Notes: a model not told the origin generated them from the sequence alone. Positions 56,901 to 59,487 are shown, counted from the stretch's first letter. The stretch is DNA of 64,000 nt from Hepsetus odoe (GCA_017165825.1 CM029369.1:9796841-9860840); one strand, 5' to 3'. Translations and numbers: made by a program.

Positions 56901-59262
56901 TCAAACAGCAAACAGGGTCTATGTGTTTTTGATAACGCAGAAGACTCAGATGAATCACTAAAAGGATTATAAGCACAAAAATCTGTTAACTGTCAGTATT
57001 AGCTGGGCTGTTAACAGCTTACATATTCAACATGTGTTTGTAAGTATAAAATATTAACCCTGTAGCAAAATGCCTGCATCACCAAATTTGCCACAAATGA
57101 TCAACTACCCTTCAGAGGGATCATTAAGCAAACAACTAAAGTTTACATTTAAAAAAGTCAATTATCACCACTCAATAACATGCAACATGGGATATTTGTG
57201 CCAACTCAGGCACCTTAAAAACAAAGCTCCCTCTCAAAAGCATGCACGATCAGTTTCAAAATGTGACAGATAACTAATTAACATAAATGGTCAAACAAGC
57301 GCTCAACTGCATCTCCTAAGACCTTTGACCCTTGGCAAAAAGCAGGTCTGGAGCTGAACCCTGAGAGGGTCTGGTGGAAGCAGGGCTCAGTGGATTAGAG
57401 AAAGTAACCTGTCCTCCTCCATCAAGGCCCTTTTGGTCATTTCCTCTCAAACACATGCTGAACAAAGCTGGATTAAAGGAACCCATTCCTGGCTTGCATT
57501 TCTGAGGAGATCAACCATGGCTACAGCTACAAACTGAAAGTTTGAGGCAAACATAGCAATATGGATTCACATTTACTCCTACTATAGCCGCCTGCCACAA
57601 ATGAGACAGCAGTCATCCAAAAGAGTTTGTGCGGGGGCTACATTTTGACTTCCTTTCAAGGACATAACTGCCAGGCTGTTCTGCAGCCTAGGTGAAAATT
57701 GGGTAGACTAAATTCTCCCACAGACAAATAATAAGGATTAAATTTGCTAGCAGTTACAGGAAATGTTTTTGCAGTAATCCTGCAGCAACAGGTCCCTCAA
57801 ATGTGCATGTCCAGATAAATTAAGACATTCATCTTAAAAAAAAAAAAAGAATTCAAATCTTCATCTTAGGCTCTGTATTAAAAACAAGGTATGTTAAACA
57901 TATCAGTAAAAAGGTCTTTAATAGGAAACATGTTTTGATGAAGCAGTCTCTACAGTGAACCCCCTTCCCTCGTCCCTCAGTTCCAAAGGGGCAGTAATGG
58001 TCGTCCTGGACGGCAGCTGCAGTGTAATTAGTGGCTTGATTCACACTAAGGAGCTTACATACTAAGGGTTGAGCAAAAAAGAAAGCAGATTACAATCCGA
58101 GAGCCTCGCCAGGTCTAGCTACGTTTTGCACTAGAATGCACGACAACGCTCAAGCTTGTCAAACTACAAGCGACAGCAAGGATCCCAGACGTGCTACGTA
58201 ATGCATATGTTCCATCCTCTAAACATCAAAACCGAATTTAGAATCAAGCAGAGCGTTCGAATCGCTTTGAATCAGCTTTGTACTCGCGGCTTTGGAACTA
58301 GAGAGCGAGTCTGCAAGTCACATGCTCGCCACGGTTGCTTAGCAACGGCAAAGCTGTGGCACACACACACACAAAAAAAGTTGTCTAGGGCCGCGTTCCA
58401 ATAGGCGCACTTGTTCAATAGGTTGTACGCCCGGAGAGCGCGGGGCTCGTATTCGGGGCATAGGGCTCGGGTCAGCCGCTCAGTTTCTACACAGGTGCTG
58501 AACTATCCACTTAAAGCACAAACACGGTGGACAGAGTTCCAAACCCCAGCCAAGCGCCTGGGTTCAAACACAGGCATGCACTCGCTAAGCACCCTGCTTA
58601 GGAGACGAGCGCGGCCGATTGGACGGCAGCCCGGGAGAACTTCAGGTTTGTGTAAAGCAGGCAGGCTTTTGTGCGCCAGATTAACGAACAGTTCAGATCT
58701 GTCGCGTTCCAGAGAGGGCACAGCGAAAGAAGCTTTAGTGAAAACAACATGTTTTCTACAATAAATATGAAATTCTCCATGAAATATGGGCTGCATTTAT
58801 TCCCCACTGCACTTTGCAGAACTTAACGGGGCTGGTTATTTGTTAGAAGTCTTCAGAACCCCATCAGCCTTGTTCAGCGGTTCCATCACGAGGATGGGGT
58901 GATCTGTAATTCTCAGCCACTGGACAAGCATTGCGCGAAAGACTTCGACGTATTTATAGTCACCAGTTAAGTGACAAGTGTATGAAGTCAGGGTGGTCAG
59001 CTGATTGTTTTTGGAAGTTCTAATCAGGTTGGTGGTTCGTCTCCTGTGGTCTTTTCTTGAATACAATGAAGATCATTATTCAATCCTGACCATCTATTGT
59101 TAAAGCAGGCTCCAGTATAACAGCATCAAATCACTGGTTTGCTACAGACTATATGATGCGTAAAAACACACGTGAGGGAAAAGCTTTGAGCTTACCTTGA
59201 CAATTAGAGTGCAGAAAACAAAAAGTTAGGAGGAGAAGTGTGCCGAGCAGTGCTGGCTGCAT
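1672..59262 (-). CDS. lrp2: lrp2 (megalin), complete gene, 78 coding exons
   Basis: Giant single-pass endocytic receptor of absorptive epithelia (proximal tubule, neuroepithelium, otic and eye epithelia in the known family), which binds vitamin carriers, lipoproteins and many other ligands at the apical surface and recycles through endosomes. Joining the exons gives 4,651 residues: signal peptide, LA cluster I (7), EGF x2, propellers 1-2, LA cluster II (8), EGF x2, propellers 3-6, LA cluster III (10), EGF x2, propeller 7, EGF, LA cluster IV (11), EGF x2, propeller 8, EGF x2, TM segment, tail. The end, TANLVKEDSDI, matches mammalian LRP2 (TANLVKEDSEV) and separates it from LRP1. Every exon junction is in frame with GT/AG borders, and no stop or frameshift was found, so the gene looks intact. 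Whether this is the lrp2a or lrp2b copy is not decided. Confidence 0.97.
2837..2908 (-). CDS. lrp2: lrp2 exon 77: tail with third FxNPxY
   Basis: To residue 4595. WSFFKRKLRPSTTFENPTYS: basic stretch and FENPTY. Only 72 nt, phase 0-0. Confidence 0.92.
2979..3095 (-). CDS. lrp2: lrp2 exon 76: tail with second FxNPxY
   Basis: To residue 4571. Carries FANPTY, canonical here, where the mammalian counterpart is the degenerate VDNKNY. Phase 0-0, so skippable in frame. Confidence 0.93.
3211..3318 (-). CDS. lrp2: lrp2 exon 75: tail with first FxNPxY
   Basis: To residue 4532. Carries FENPLY, a clathrin-adaptor (Dab2/ARH-type PTB) endocytic motif. Phase 0-0. Confidence 0.94.
3680..3806 (-). CDS. lrp2: lrp2 exon 74: cytoplasmic tail, juxtamembrane
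   Basis: To residue 4496. SLSSLVKSGDTGNGVSFRSG, then FIDRAMQL; ends in phase 0. Confidence 0.93.
4075..4192 (-). CDS. lrp2: lrp2 exon 73: transmembrane segment
   Basis: To residue 4453. Hydrophobic AVAVLLAVIIILLSGALAVG (roughly 4415-4436), then the stop-transfer and juxtamembrane NYKRTGSVIPSMPKLP, strongly conserved with mammals. Confidence 0.95.
4761..4828 (-). CDS. lrp2: lrp2 exon 72: membrane-proximal EGF, end
   Basis: To residue 4414. CTYGYSGSFCEMGKSRGAPA finishes the EGF and leads to the membrane; phase 2 to 1. Confidence 0.92.
4955..5045 (-). CDS. lrp2: lrp2 exon 71: membrane-proximal EGF, first part
   Basis: To residue 4391. CRCMNGGTCYTDEGGLPKCK; phase 1 to 2. Matches mammalian CRCMHGGNCYFDE. 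Confidence 0.92.
5291..5410 (-). CDS. lrp2: lrp2 exon 70: EGF module
   Basis: To residue 4361. NPCKDVCSHLCLLRPGGYTC then CACPQGSTLL; phase 1-1. Confidence 0.93.
5543..5722 (-). CDS. lrp2: lrp2 exon 69: propeller 8, end
   Basis: To residue 4321. NPYSLDLFEGHVYWTTKAKG and NPWLSQVRIYQQHRHNHS; the YWTD motif is degenerate, as in the family's last blade. Phase 1-1. Confidence 0.93.
5860..6080 (-). CDS. lrp2: lrp2 exon 68: propeller 8
   Basis: To residue 4261. MMYWTDWGRRPKIEAAWMDG and GWPTGLALDFLNGNRIYWCD. Confidence 0.95.
6218..6346 (-). CDS. lrp2: lrp2 exon 67: propeller 8
   Basis: To residue 4187. HIYWTDAGTNRIEVSKLDGR and QPAAIVVNPALG; phase 2-2. Confidence 0.94.
6568..6733 (-). CDS. lrp2: lrp2 exon 66: propeller 8
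   Basis: To residue 4144. IVYWTVLGRGAQFGSIKRAY and PDGIAVDWVGR; donor phase 2. Confidence 0.95.
6903..7046 (-). CDS. lrp2: lrp2 exon 65: propeller 8, start
   Basis: To residue 4089. LLLPDNVRIRRYNLSSEQYS and IQALDYLWDPEGQG. Confidence 0.95.
   Translation of the reverse strand, partial: AILQCCSCLIMCVLDAITCLLSSTQTMWMMPSTSRLWITCGTQRARD
7224..7355 (-). CDS. lrp2: lrp2 exon 64: Ca2+-binding EGF module
   Basis: To residue 4041. DVNECEVFGTCPQLC with hydroxylation pattern CRNTKGSYECFC; phase 1-1. Confidence 0.95.
7524..7737 (-). repeat. tRNA-derived SINE (type 1), intron 63
   Basis: acatttagcagacgctctta tail complement and ccattagaccaccgccaccc head complement. Confidence 0.85.
8056..8187 (-). CDS. 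lrp2: lrp2 exon 63: EGF module
   Basis: To residue 3997. CSENLCEHNCTDLTGGGFIC; phase 1-1. Confidence 0.93.
8353..8481 (-). CDS. lrp2: lrp2 exon 62: LA repeat 36
   Basis: To residue 3953. CDDYDDCGDQTDELGC, last of cluster IV. The donor is GCA|gtgcgt in phase 1; a second GT four bases on (gtaaac) would break the frame. Confidence 0.92.
9187..9309 (-). CDS. lrp2: lrp2 exon 61: LA repeat 35
   Basis: To residue 3910. CNSVDDCGDGTDEKEEH; the final cysteine codon is split with exon 62. Confidence 0.94.
9667..9804 (-). CDS. lrp2: lrp2 exon 60: LA repeat 34
   Basis: To residue 3869. CDGDNDCGDGSDEELHLC; phase 1-1. A long (TG)n run sits just upstream of its acceptor. Confidence 0.95.
9828..9912. repeat. 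(CA)n microsatellite, intron 59
   Basis: About 85 bases of CA with one interruption in a 182-base intron; TG on the gene strand, ending 23 bases from the exon 60 acceptor. Confidence 0.98.
9987..10103 (-). CDS. lrp2: lrp2 exon 59: LA repeat 33
   Basis: To residue 3823. CDGNADCLDFTDEMSC; the Ca2+ loop has SDE replaced by TDE. Phase 1-1. Confidence 0.95.
10903..11019 (-). CDS. lrp2: lrp2 exon 58: LA repeat 32
   Basis: To residue 3784. CDHDNDCEDNSDERDC; phase 1-1. Confidence 0.95.
12691..12810 (-). CDS. lrp2: lrp2 exon 57: LA repeat 31
   Basis: To residue 3745. CDGDNDCGDGSDERNC; phase 1-1. Confidence 0.95.
13294..13393. repeat. (GAGAA)n microsatellite, intron 56
   Basis: About 100 bases of imperfect agaga/gaaga purine tract; a (GT)n run follows at 13568-13590. 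Confidence 0.97.
14072..14125 (-). repeat. SINE tail fragment, intron 56
   Basis: Only the conserved tail remains (tatagcagacgctttcatcc). Confidence 0.55.
14588..14716 (-). CDS. lrp2: lrp2 exon 56: LA repeat 30
   Basis: To residue 3705. CVPLWAVCNGHNDCRDNSDE; phase 1-1. Confidence 0.95.
15011..15256 (-). CDS. lrp2: lrp2 exon 55: LA repeats 28 and 29
   Basis: To residue 3662. CDGENDCVDGSDEDPSHC and CDVDDDCGDNSDEPIEEC; phase 1-1. Confidence 0.95.
15485..15728. repeat. composite of fish repeat and type 2 SINE, intron 54
   Basis: The first half (to about 15605) is the ccatccatt repeat. The second half is a minus-strand type 2 SINE piece (caccttgctcaagggtacct … ctaggccaccgctgcccc). Confidence 0.75.
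15937..16133 (-). CDS. lrp2: lrp2 exon 54: rest of LA repeat 26, LA repeat 27
   Basis: To residue 3580. CDGQHDCRDGSDEPSTC and CNSNQDCPDGSDEDTVLC. Confidence 0.94.
16353..16530 (-). CDS. lrp2: lrp2 exon 53: EGF module and start of LA repeat 26
   Basis: To residue 3514. NPCGVNNGGCSHLCLLKAGG (EGF) and CSSTQYRCADNER, the first part of LA26; phase 1 to 2. Confidence 0.94.
17257..17480 (-). CDS. lrp2: lrp2 exon 52: propeller 7, end
   Basis: To residue 3455. HPFAITVFEDTVYWTDWNTR and NTTHRPFDIHVCHPYRQPI; phase 2 to 1. Confidence 0.95.
17808..17978 (-). CDS. lrp2: lrp2 exon 51: propeller 7
   Basis: To residue 3380. YVYWTDWGEKAFIGRVGMDG and WPNGLTIDYTNDMLYWSDAH; phase 2-2. Confidence 0.94.
18080..18746 (-). 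CDS. lrp2: lrp2 exon 50: two EGF modules and start of propeller 7
   Basis: To residue 3323. NECTDPSMHHCDHECTDT, then Ca2+-binding EGF DVDECRDTPSVC with hydroxylation pattern CENTVGSYVCKC, then YLIFSNRYYLRNLSTDG and LYWIDVSRRVVERMFFNG of propeller 7. At 667 nt, the second-largest exon. Confidence 0.96.
19497..19792 (-). CDS. lrp2: lrp2 exon 49: rest of LA repeat 23, LA repeats 24 and 25
   Basis: To residue 3101. CDRRNDCGDSSDEQGC, CDGDNDCGDESDELDHLC, CDHSDDCNDNSDEKGC; ends cluster III. Confidence 0.95.
20245..20434 (+). repeat. tRNA-derived SINE (type 1, V-SINE/HE1-like), intron 48
   Basis: Head ggtggtctagtggtagggta, tail gctctggataagagtgtcag; followed directly by a type 2 copy. Confidence 0.8.
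20435..20597 (+). repeat. tRNA-derived SINE (type 2, partial), intron 48
   Basis: gttgccctgaggtacccttg and ccccatcactgctccc, abutting the type 1 SINE. Confidence 0.7.
20649..20850 (-). CDS. lrp2: lrp2 exon 48: LA repeat 22 and half of 23
   Basis: To residue 3002. CDGDADCSDAYDEHQNC (S to Y in the SDE motif, as in mammals) and the first half of LA23, ending SSYR in phase 2, so this intron splits a repeat. Confidence 0.94.
21445..21486. repeat. (GAAGA)n microsatellite, intron 47
   Basis: Same motif as at 13294, shorter. Confidence 0.95.
21782..21913 (-). CDS. lrp2: lrp2 exon 47: LA repeat 21
   Basis: To residue 2935. CDGDNDCGDMSDEDERHNC; phase 1-1. Confidence 0.95.
22264..22324. repeat. (CA)n microsatellite, intron 46
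   Basis: CA-rich run, about 60 bases, mid-intron. Confidence 0.95.
22720..22839 (-). CDS. lrp2: lrp2 exon 46: LA repeat 20
   Basis: To residue 2891. CDGGTDCADGSDEPSTC; phase 1-1. Confidence 0.95.
23357..23482 (-). CDS. lrp2: lrp2 exon 45: LA repeat 19
   Basis: To residue 2851. CDGDNDCGDMSDESPTHC; phase 1-1. Confidence 0.94.
23724..23966 (-). CDS. lrp2: lrp2 exon 44: LA repeats 17 and 18
   Basis: To residue 2809. CDHYNDCGDNSDEAGC and CNGINNCYDNGTTDEQNC; the second repeat has a two-residue insertion in the Ca2+ loop, as in mammals. Confidence 0.95.
24384..24407 (-). other. lrp2: candidate 24-nt microexon between exons 43 and 44
   Basis: Coding-strand sequence encodes (G)SKSDFAF between exon 43 (…VC) and exon 44 (AFHTC). 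It is preceded by ttaatctttctctccag, a strong acceptor, and followed by the donor gtgtgt; phase 1-1, so inclusion keeps the frame and adds eight residues between LA16 and LA17. The mammalian protein matches the skipped form. Use of the exon is inferred. Confidence 0.5.
24998..25198 (-). CDS. lrp2: lrp2 exon 43: EGF end and LA repeat 16
   Basis: To residue 2728. GAECQCPSEGRWYLADNKYC, then LA16 (CDNDDDCGDGSDELERVC), the first of cluster III. Phase 1-1. Confidence 0.95.
25348..25545 (-). repeat. tRNA-derived SINE (type 1), intron 42
   Basis: catttatcagacgctcttat … cctaccaccagaccaccact. Confidence 0.85.
25807..26096 (-). CDS. lrp2: lrp2 exon 42: propeller 6, end, and EGF module
   Basis: To residue 2661. 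YPFAMTVYGQHIFWTDWNTR, then the EGF start SPCQQFNGGCSHICTPG, finished in exon 43 (GAECQC). Confidence 0.95.
26240..26398 (-). CDS. lrp2: lrp2 exon 41: propeller 6
   Basis: To residue 2564. YMYWTDWGTIAKIERATLGG and WPNGLTLDYDDQRLYWADAS; phase 2-2. Confidence 0.94.
26538..26697 (-). CDS. lrp2: lrp2 exon 40: propeller 6
   Basis: To residue 2511. GAPDGIAYDWINKRIYYSDY and PRPRAIMLDPCSG; phase 1 to 2. Confidence 0.94.
27320..28240 (-). CDS. lrp2: lrp2 exon 39: propeller 5, EGF module, start of propeller 6
   Basis: To residue 2458; at 921 nt by far the largest exon. Contains YLFWADYGQNPKIERAFLDG, GYIYWVDDSLDMIARV, NIIWVDRNLKKVFQANKEPG, the EGF NPCLEFNGGCAHFCFALPG, then VALDYDRLDNRIYFTQ. Phase 1-1. 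Confidence 0.96.
28473..28661 (-). CDS. lrp2: lrp2 exon 38: propeller 5
   Basis: To residue 2151. ALHVDV-type strand here RNVLHVDVHLASGFVYWCDF, and GIRGIAVDWAA. Phase 1-1. Its acceptor region is a TG microsatellite rather than a normal pyrimidine tract. Confidence 0.94.
28675..28700. repeat. (CA)n microsatellite at exon 38 acceptor
   Basis: TG on the gene strand; lies 14-39 bases upstream of exon 38. Confidence 0.95.
28917..29156 (-). CDS. lrp2: lrp2 exon 37: EGF module and start of propeller 5
   Basis: To residue 2088. NGCSNNVGVCEQLCLPRPGG (EGF), then VVISMLTAIKGFSLEGADHS opening propeller 5. Phase 1-1. Confidence 0.95.
29674..29887 (-). CDS. lrp2: lrp2 exon 36: propeller 4, end
   Basis: To residue 2008. 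IERGDPNGSNRITMV, HPWGVAVHGDYLYFTDRDFE, RVDKATGANKVVLRDNV; phase 0 to 1. Confidence 0.95.
30002..30179 (-). CDS. lrp2: lrp2 exon 35: propeller 4
   Basis: To residue 1937. KMYWTDQGTESGIPAKVACA and KLYWAVTGTGV. The donor is GTG|gttagt, weaker than its neighbours, but the frame and the mammalian protein both require the break here. Confidence 0.92.
30357..30574 (-). repeat. tRNA-derived SINE (type 2), intron 34
   Basis: From gtgaaagtgac through gggacgataccttgctcaag to taaccactaggccact. Minus orientation, so sense with the gene. Confidence 0.8.
30880..30989 (-). CDS. lrp2: lrp2 exon 34: propeller 4
   Basis: To residue 1877. VLRLKGEVQYRKTLLTNNG, then PVGIAVDPARG; phase 0 to 2. Confidence 0.94.
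31118..31261 (-). CDS. lrp2: lrp2 exon 33: propeller 4
   Basis: To residue 1841. GEIHRVRSDGTNRTEF and GLALDWMSQNLYYTNPSTQS; phase 0-0. Confidence 0.94.
31453..31619 (-). CDS. lrp2: lrp2 exon 32: propeller 4, start
   Basis: To residue 1793. FLVVVRDSIIYGISLNPEDK, VDFDDAEQMIYWVEHP; ends in phase 0. Confidence 0.95.
31804..31923 (-). other. candidate 120-nt cassette exon in intron 31
   Basis: The coding strand is open for 40 codons, with ATG two bases in, and reads MNDYPRKQIGESRLISVSDD followed by TAEHAPYIELSEDGMNIKY. The donor TATG|gtaaaa is in phase 1. If the acceptor taag|ag is used the segment is phase 1-1 and would fit between exons 31 and 32. The acceptor tract is weak and mammalian megalin has no counterpart. 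I do not recognise the peptide. It may be chance, an alternative first exon or a fish-specific cassette. Confidence 0.25.
32664..32792 (-). CDS. lrp2: lrp2 exon 31: EGF module after propeller 3
   Basis: To residue 1737. DNPCAVNPCTHICLLSASG with ACPAGWTLA; phase 1-1. No long open frame marks it, but frame and cysteines fit. Confidence 0.93.
32972..33149 (-). CDS. lrp2: lrp2 exon 30: propeller 3, end
   Basis: To residue 1694. HPHAITIFEDFVYWTDRYVN and NKWHGENQTVMLYN; ends HPARQPS in phase 1. Confidence 0.95.
33250..33478 (-). CDS. lrp2: lrp2 exon 29: propeller 3
   Basis: To residue 1635. FMFWTDWGRNPRIERASMDG, WPNGLTIDYPNSLLYFADAY; phase 2 to 0. Confidence 0.95.
33768..33952 (-). CDS. lrp2: lrp2 exon 28: propeller 3
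   Basis: To residue 1558. SLAVDWVGRNLYWTDYVLE and NPRGLVLDPRNG; donor phase 2. Confidence 0.95.
34309..34520 (-). CDS. lrp2: lrp2 exon 27: propeller 3, start
   Basis: To residue 1497. VLLVASRNQIISDDI, VAVDFDSVMDRVYWSDTTQD; ends in phase 0. Confidence 0.95.
35652..35895 (+). repeat. tRNA-derived SINE (type 2), intron 26
   Basis: Near-full copy: head ggggcagcagtggcctagtg, box B-like ggttcgaacctc, core ccctgaggtacccttgagca, tail gtgtttcacaatgacaat. Confidence 0.85.
35965..36088 (+). repeat. 'ccatccattttctgcc' fish repeat, intron 26
   Basis: Dispersed teleost repeat, also at 15487-15605: ccatccattttctgcctctt… acaggtcgccagcccatcgc. Confidence 0.75.
36294..36542 (-). CDS. lrp2: lrp2 exon 26: two EGF modules
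   Basis: Residues 1344-1426. First EGF (CSDNNAGCTHGCIQGPFGAQ), then a Ca2+-binding EGF starting DINECDPPGLC with the Asn/Asp hydroxylation pattern CFNERGSFRCHC. Phase 1-1. Confidence 0.95.
36855..36869 (-). other. lrp2: candidate 15-nt microexon between exons 25 and 26
   Basis: On the coding strand it reads ATGAGCCTTTGCCAG, preceded by a long pyrimidine tract (catgctcccctcactgttctcag) and followed by the donor gtaggc. It is phase 1-1 and would add five residues at the linker between LA15 and the next EGF module, changing N-QESC to N-EPLPD-QESC. The mammalian spacing fits skipping, so it is at most an optional exon. Splice sites are seen; inclusion is inferred. Confidence 0.5.
37204..37584 (-). 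CDS. lrp2: lrp2 exon 25: LA repeats 13-15
   Basis: Residues 1217-1343. Three LA repeats in one exon (CDGHPDCEDGSDEHHAC, CDGDNDCRDGSDERDC, CDNTPDCPNGADESPLC), ending cluster II. Phase 1-1. A 15-nt candidate microexon (36855-36869) lies between this exon and exon 26. Confidence 0.95.
37710..37826 (-). CDS. lrp2: lrp2 exon 24: LA repeat 12
   Basis: Residues 1178-1216, CDGVFDCNDRSDESGC; phase 1-1. Confidence 0.95.
38003..38122 (-). CDS. lrp2: lrp2 exon 23: LA repeat 11
   Basis: Residues 1138-1177, CDGDRDCVDGADEQNC; phase 1-1. Confidence 0.95.
38209..38448 (-). CDS. lrp2: lrp2 exon 22: LA repeats 9 and 10
   Basis: Residues 1058-1137. Two LA repeats in one exon: CDGHNDCFDGSDEREC and CDTDNDCGDGSDETNC. 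Confidence 0.95.
38933..39214 (-). CDS. lrp2: lrp2 exon 21: EGF module and LA repeat 8
   Basis: Residues 964-1057. EGF (NPNGDCSHFCFPAP, CGCPYGMKLAP) joined to the first LA repeat of cluster II (CDGVDDCHDNSDEANC). Phase 1-1. Confidence 0.95.
39390..39527 (-). CDS. lrp2: lrp2 exon 20: propeller 2, end
   Basis: To residue 963. YAYFTDWRLGGIVRVRKTDG closes propeller 2. Confidence 0.95.
39766..39896 (-). CDS. lrp2: lrp2 exon 19: propeller 2
   Basis: To residue 917. LYWVDAFFDKIEHSTFDG and HPFGLTIFGG. Confidence 0.95.
40177..40302 (-). CDS. lrp2: lrp2 exon 18: propeller 2
   Basis: To residue 873. FIFWTDWYRPAKIMRSW and GWPNGLTIDW; phase 2 to 2. Confidence 0.95.
40303..42389 (-). other. lrp2: lrp2 introns 16 and 17
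   Basis: 0.66 and 1.2 kb introns around exon 17; AT-rich unique sequence, nothing recognised. Confidence 0.65.
40964..41156 (-). CDS. lrp2: lrp2 exon 17: propeller 2
   Basis: To residue 831. REILAANRVEGVEDLAYDWI then NLYWTDPRYRSISVMK. The acceptor lies in AGAGAG; only the first AG keeps the frame, which makes the junction residue E where mammals have G. Confidence 0.93.
42390..42593 (-). CDS. lrp2: lrp2 exon 16: propeller 2, start
   Basis: To residue 767. FLLFSSQLAVRGIPF and FFSDTAKDIIYKQKVDGT open propeller 2. Confidence 0.95.
42838..42978 (-). CDS. lrp2: lrp2 exon 15: EGF module after propeller 1
   Basis: Residues 653-699. NPCGMDRGGCEQICVLSHR: an EGF module of the kind that caps YWTD propellers. 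The exon starts V-S-N-P-C from the split codon with exon 14. Confidence 0.95.
43179..43381 (-). CDS. lrp2: lrp2 exon 14: propeller 1, end
   Basis: To residue 652. HPFGISLFEHSVYYTDW and the closing blade ending HAFRQPY, before the EGF module of exon 15. Phase 2 to 1. Confidence 0.95.
43641..43847 (-). CDS. lrp2: lrp2 exon 13: propeller 1
   Basis: Blades with YLFFSDWD, GWPAGITLD and VYWVDSRYDYIE (to about residue 584). Phase 2 to 2. Confidence 0.95.
44715..44938 (-). CDS. lrp2: lrp2 exon 12: propeller 1
   Basis: Residues 442-516. YWTD-repeat blades with NLAVDWVNNKLY and NPRGLAVDP; donor in phase 2. Confidence 0.95.
46031..46200 (+). repeat. tRNA-derived SINE (type 1), intron 11
   Basis: gggtggtggtagtctagagg … ccactgggtccctgagcaag … ctctggataag. 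Confidence 0.85.
46609..46778 (-). CDS. lrp2: lrp2 exon 11: propeller 1, first part
   Basis: Residues 385-441. Carries LLFSNGRDLLIGDIHG and FHYQLQRVFWTDTIQNK, the first YWTD blade, almost identical to mammalian megalin. Ends in phase 0. A decayed copy of this exon lies upstream of the gene at 62382-62530. Confidence 0.95.
48221..48349 (-). CDS. lrp2: lrp2 exon 10: EGF-like module 2
   Basis: Residues 342-384. Begins DYDECQLWGVCDQLCEDR, an EGF module leading into propeller 1. The donor leaves phase 1, completed by exon 11 after a 1.4 kb intron. Confidence 0.94.
48503..48619 (-). CDS. lrp2: lrp2 exon 9: EGF-like module 1
   Basis: Residues 303-341. Six-cysteine EGF-like module (CEHRCQMSPEGGVCSCPSGY) after cluster I; phase 1-1. 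Confidence 0.94.
48959..49102 (-). CDS. lrp2: lrp2 exon 8: LA repeat 7
   Basis: Residues 255-302, last repeat of cluster I. It is longer than its neighbours because of an insertion before the last cysteine (EDETNSTAGRNC), also present in mammalian LRP2. Confidence 0.95.
49806..49922 (-). CDS. lrp2: lrp2 exon 7: LA repeat 6
   Basis: Residues 216-254, LA6 with CDGEDDCGDNADERGC; phase 1-1. Confidence 0.95.
50260..50373 (-). CDS. lrp2: lrp2 exon 6: LA repeat 5
   Basis: Residues 178-215, LA5 with CDHDDDCGDSSDEQNC; phase 1-1. Confidence 0.95.
50762..50872 (-). CDS. lrp2: lrp2 exon 5: LA repeat 4
   Basis: Residues 141-177, LA4 (NGACYNRTQHCDQVLNCRDG); the NGACYN start is shared with mammalian megalin LA4. 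Phase 1-1. The acceptor tract is a (TC)n microsatellite. Confidence 0.95.
50880..50942. repeat. (GA)n microsatellite at exon 5 acceptor
   Basis: TC on the gene strand, starting 8 bases upstream of exon 5; it forms its pyrimidine tract. Confidence 0.95.
51394..51510 (-). CDS. lrp2: lrp2 exon 4: LA repeat 3
   Basis: Residues 102-140, LA3 with CDHLPDCSDGADERNC; phase 1-1. Confidence 0.95.
51786..51908 (-). CDS. lrp2: lrp2 exon 3: LA repeat 2
   Basis: Residues 61-101, LA2 with CDDEEDCEDGSDERQNC; a phase 1-1 module exon. Confidence 0.95.
52425..52538 (-). CDS. lrp2: lrp2 exon 2: LA repeat 1
   Basis: Residues 23-60. First LDLR class A repeat of cluster I, with the Ca2+-cage end CDGTADCTDDSDESGC. 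Phase 1 on both sides, so one exon is one module. It follows the 6.7 kb first intron. Confidence 0.95.
57270..57282 (+). promoter_or_regulatory. HNF1-like site
   Basis: ATAACTAATTAAC against GTTAATNATTAAC: right half perfect, left half with three mismatches. Next to the DR1. Confidence 0.35.
57319..57331 (-). promoter_or_regulatory. DR1 element (HNF4/PPAR-RXR type)
   Basis: The minus strand reads GGGTCA-A-AGGTCT, a near-perfect direct repeat with one-base spacing. It lies in intron 1, 37 bases from an HNF1-like site. Confidence 0.45.
58333..58346 (+). promoter_or_regulatory. RFX X-box
   Basis: GGTTGCTTAGCAAC: two inverted half sites with a two-base spacer, in a CpG-rich part of intron 1. 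An inverted CCAAT box (gattgg) lies at 58617-58622. Confidence 0.45.
59196..59262 (-). CDS. lrp2: lrp2 exon 1: start codon and signal peptide
   Basis: Residues 1-22. A hydrophobic core (LLGTLLLLTFCF) followed by small and polar residues is a normal secretory signal peptide. The ATG at 59262-59260 is directly before the core. The donor CAAG|gtaagc leaves phase 1, which fits exon 2. Found by eye; too short to show as a long open frame. Confidence 0.9.
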
Positions 59263-59460
59263 GTTGGTGCGGGTTTGCAGCCCCTGCTGTTGCGGCCAGA
59301 TGGAGCTGCGGGGACTGAGATGCTCTCACCGCTCGCCTCTCCCTCTCTGTGTCCGGCCTCATGGAAAAGGGCGTTTACTAAAAGCTTAGACACACTCACC
59401 CCCCACCCCCCACCTTCAGCTCTTGGGATCAAATCCTAAGCTGGCACCCACACTGACCAT
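59263..59460 (-). promoter_or_regulatory. lrp2: presumed lrp2 5'UTR and core promoter
   Basis: About 200 bases between the ATG and a (TA)n run, GC-richer than its surroundings. On the gene strand it has two adjacent six-G runs (59399-59411), a possible Sp1/KLF or G-quadruplex site. The (TA)n at 59459-59485 could serve as TATA. No start site can be fixed from sequence. Confidence 0.4.
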
Positions 59461-59485
59461 ATATATATATATATATATATATATA
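59459..59485. repeat. (TA)n beside Tc1 element and promoter
   Basis: Left half of a TA repeat split by the Tc1-like insertion; the right half starts at 60036. Confidence 0.95.
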
Positions 59486-59487
59486 GA

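Larger units (their letters stand above)
52539..59195 (-). other. lrp2: lrp2 intron 1
   Basis: Longest intron (6.7 kb), with no ORF that looks coding. It holds poly(A) (53328-53352) and poly(T) (54042-54060) runs, a GC-richer non-repetitive stretch near 55380-55920, an HNF1-like plus DR1 pair near 57270-57331, and a CpG-rich stretch with an RFX X-box (58250-58700). Large first introns of this kind often carry enhancers; that role is inferred. Confidence 0.6.

Noticed and set aside
58411..58764. 117-codon arginine-rich frame on the plus strand
   Set aside because: Composition follows the GC content of the CpG-rich block; no family signal and no splice partner seen.
1672..59262. LRP1 or LRP1B as alternative identity
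   Set aside because: Module order (7-8-10-11 LA repeats), TM and tail sequence and C-terminus all match LRP2; LRP1 has different cluster sizes and a furin-cleaved chain.
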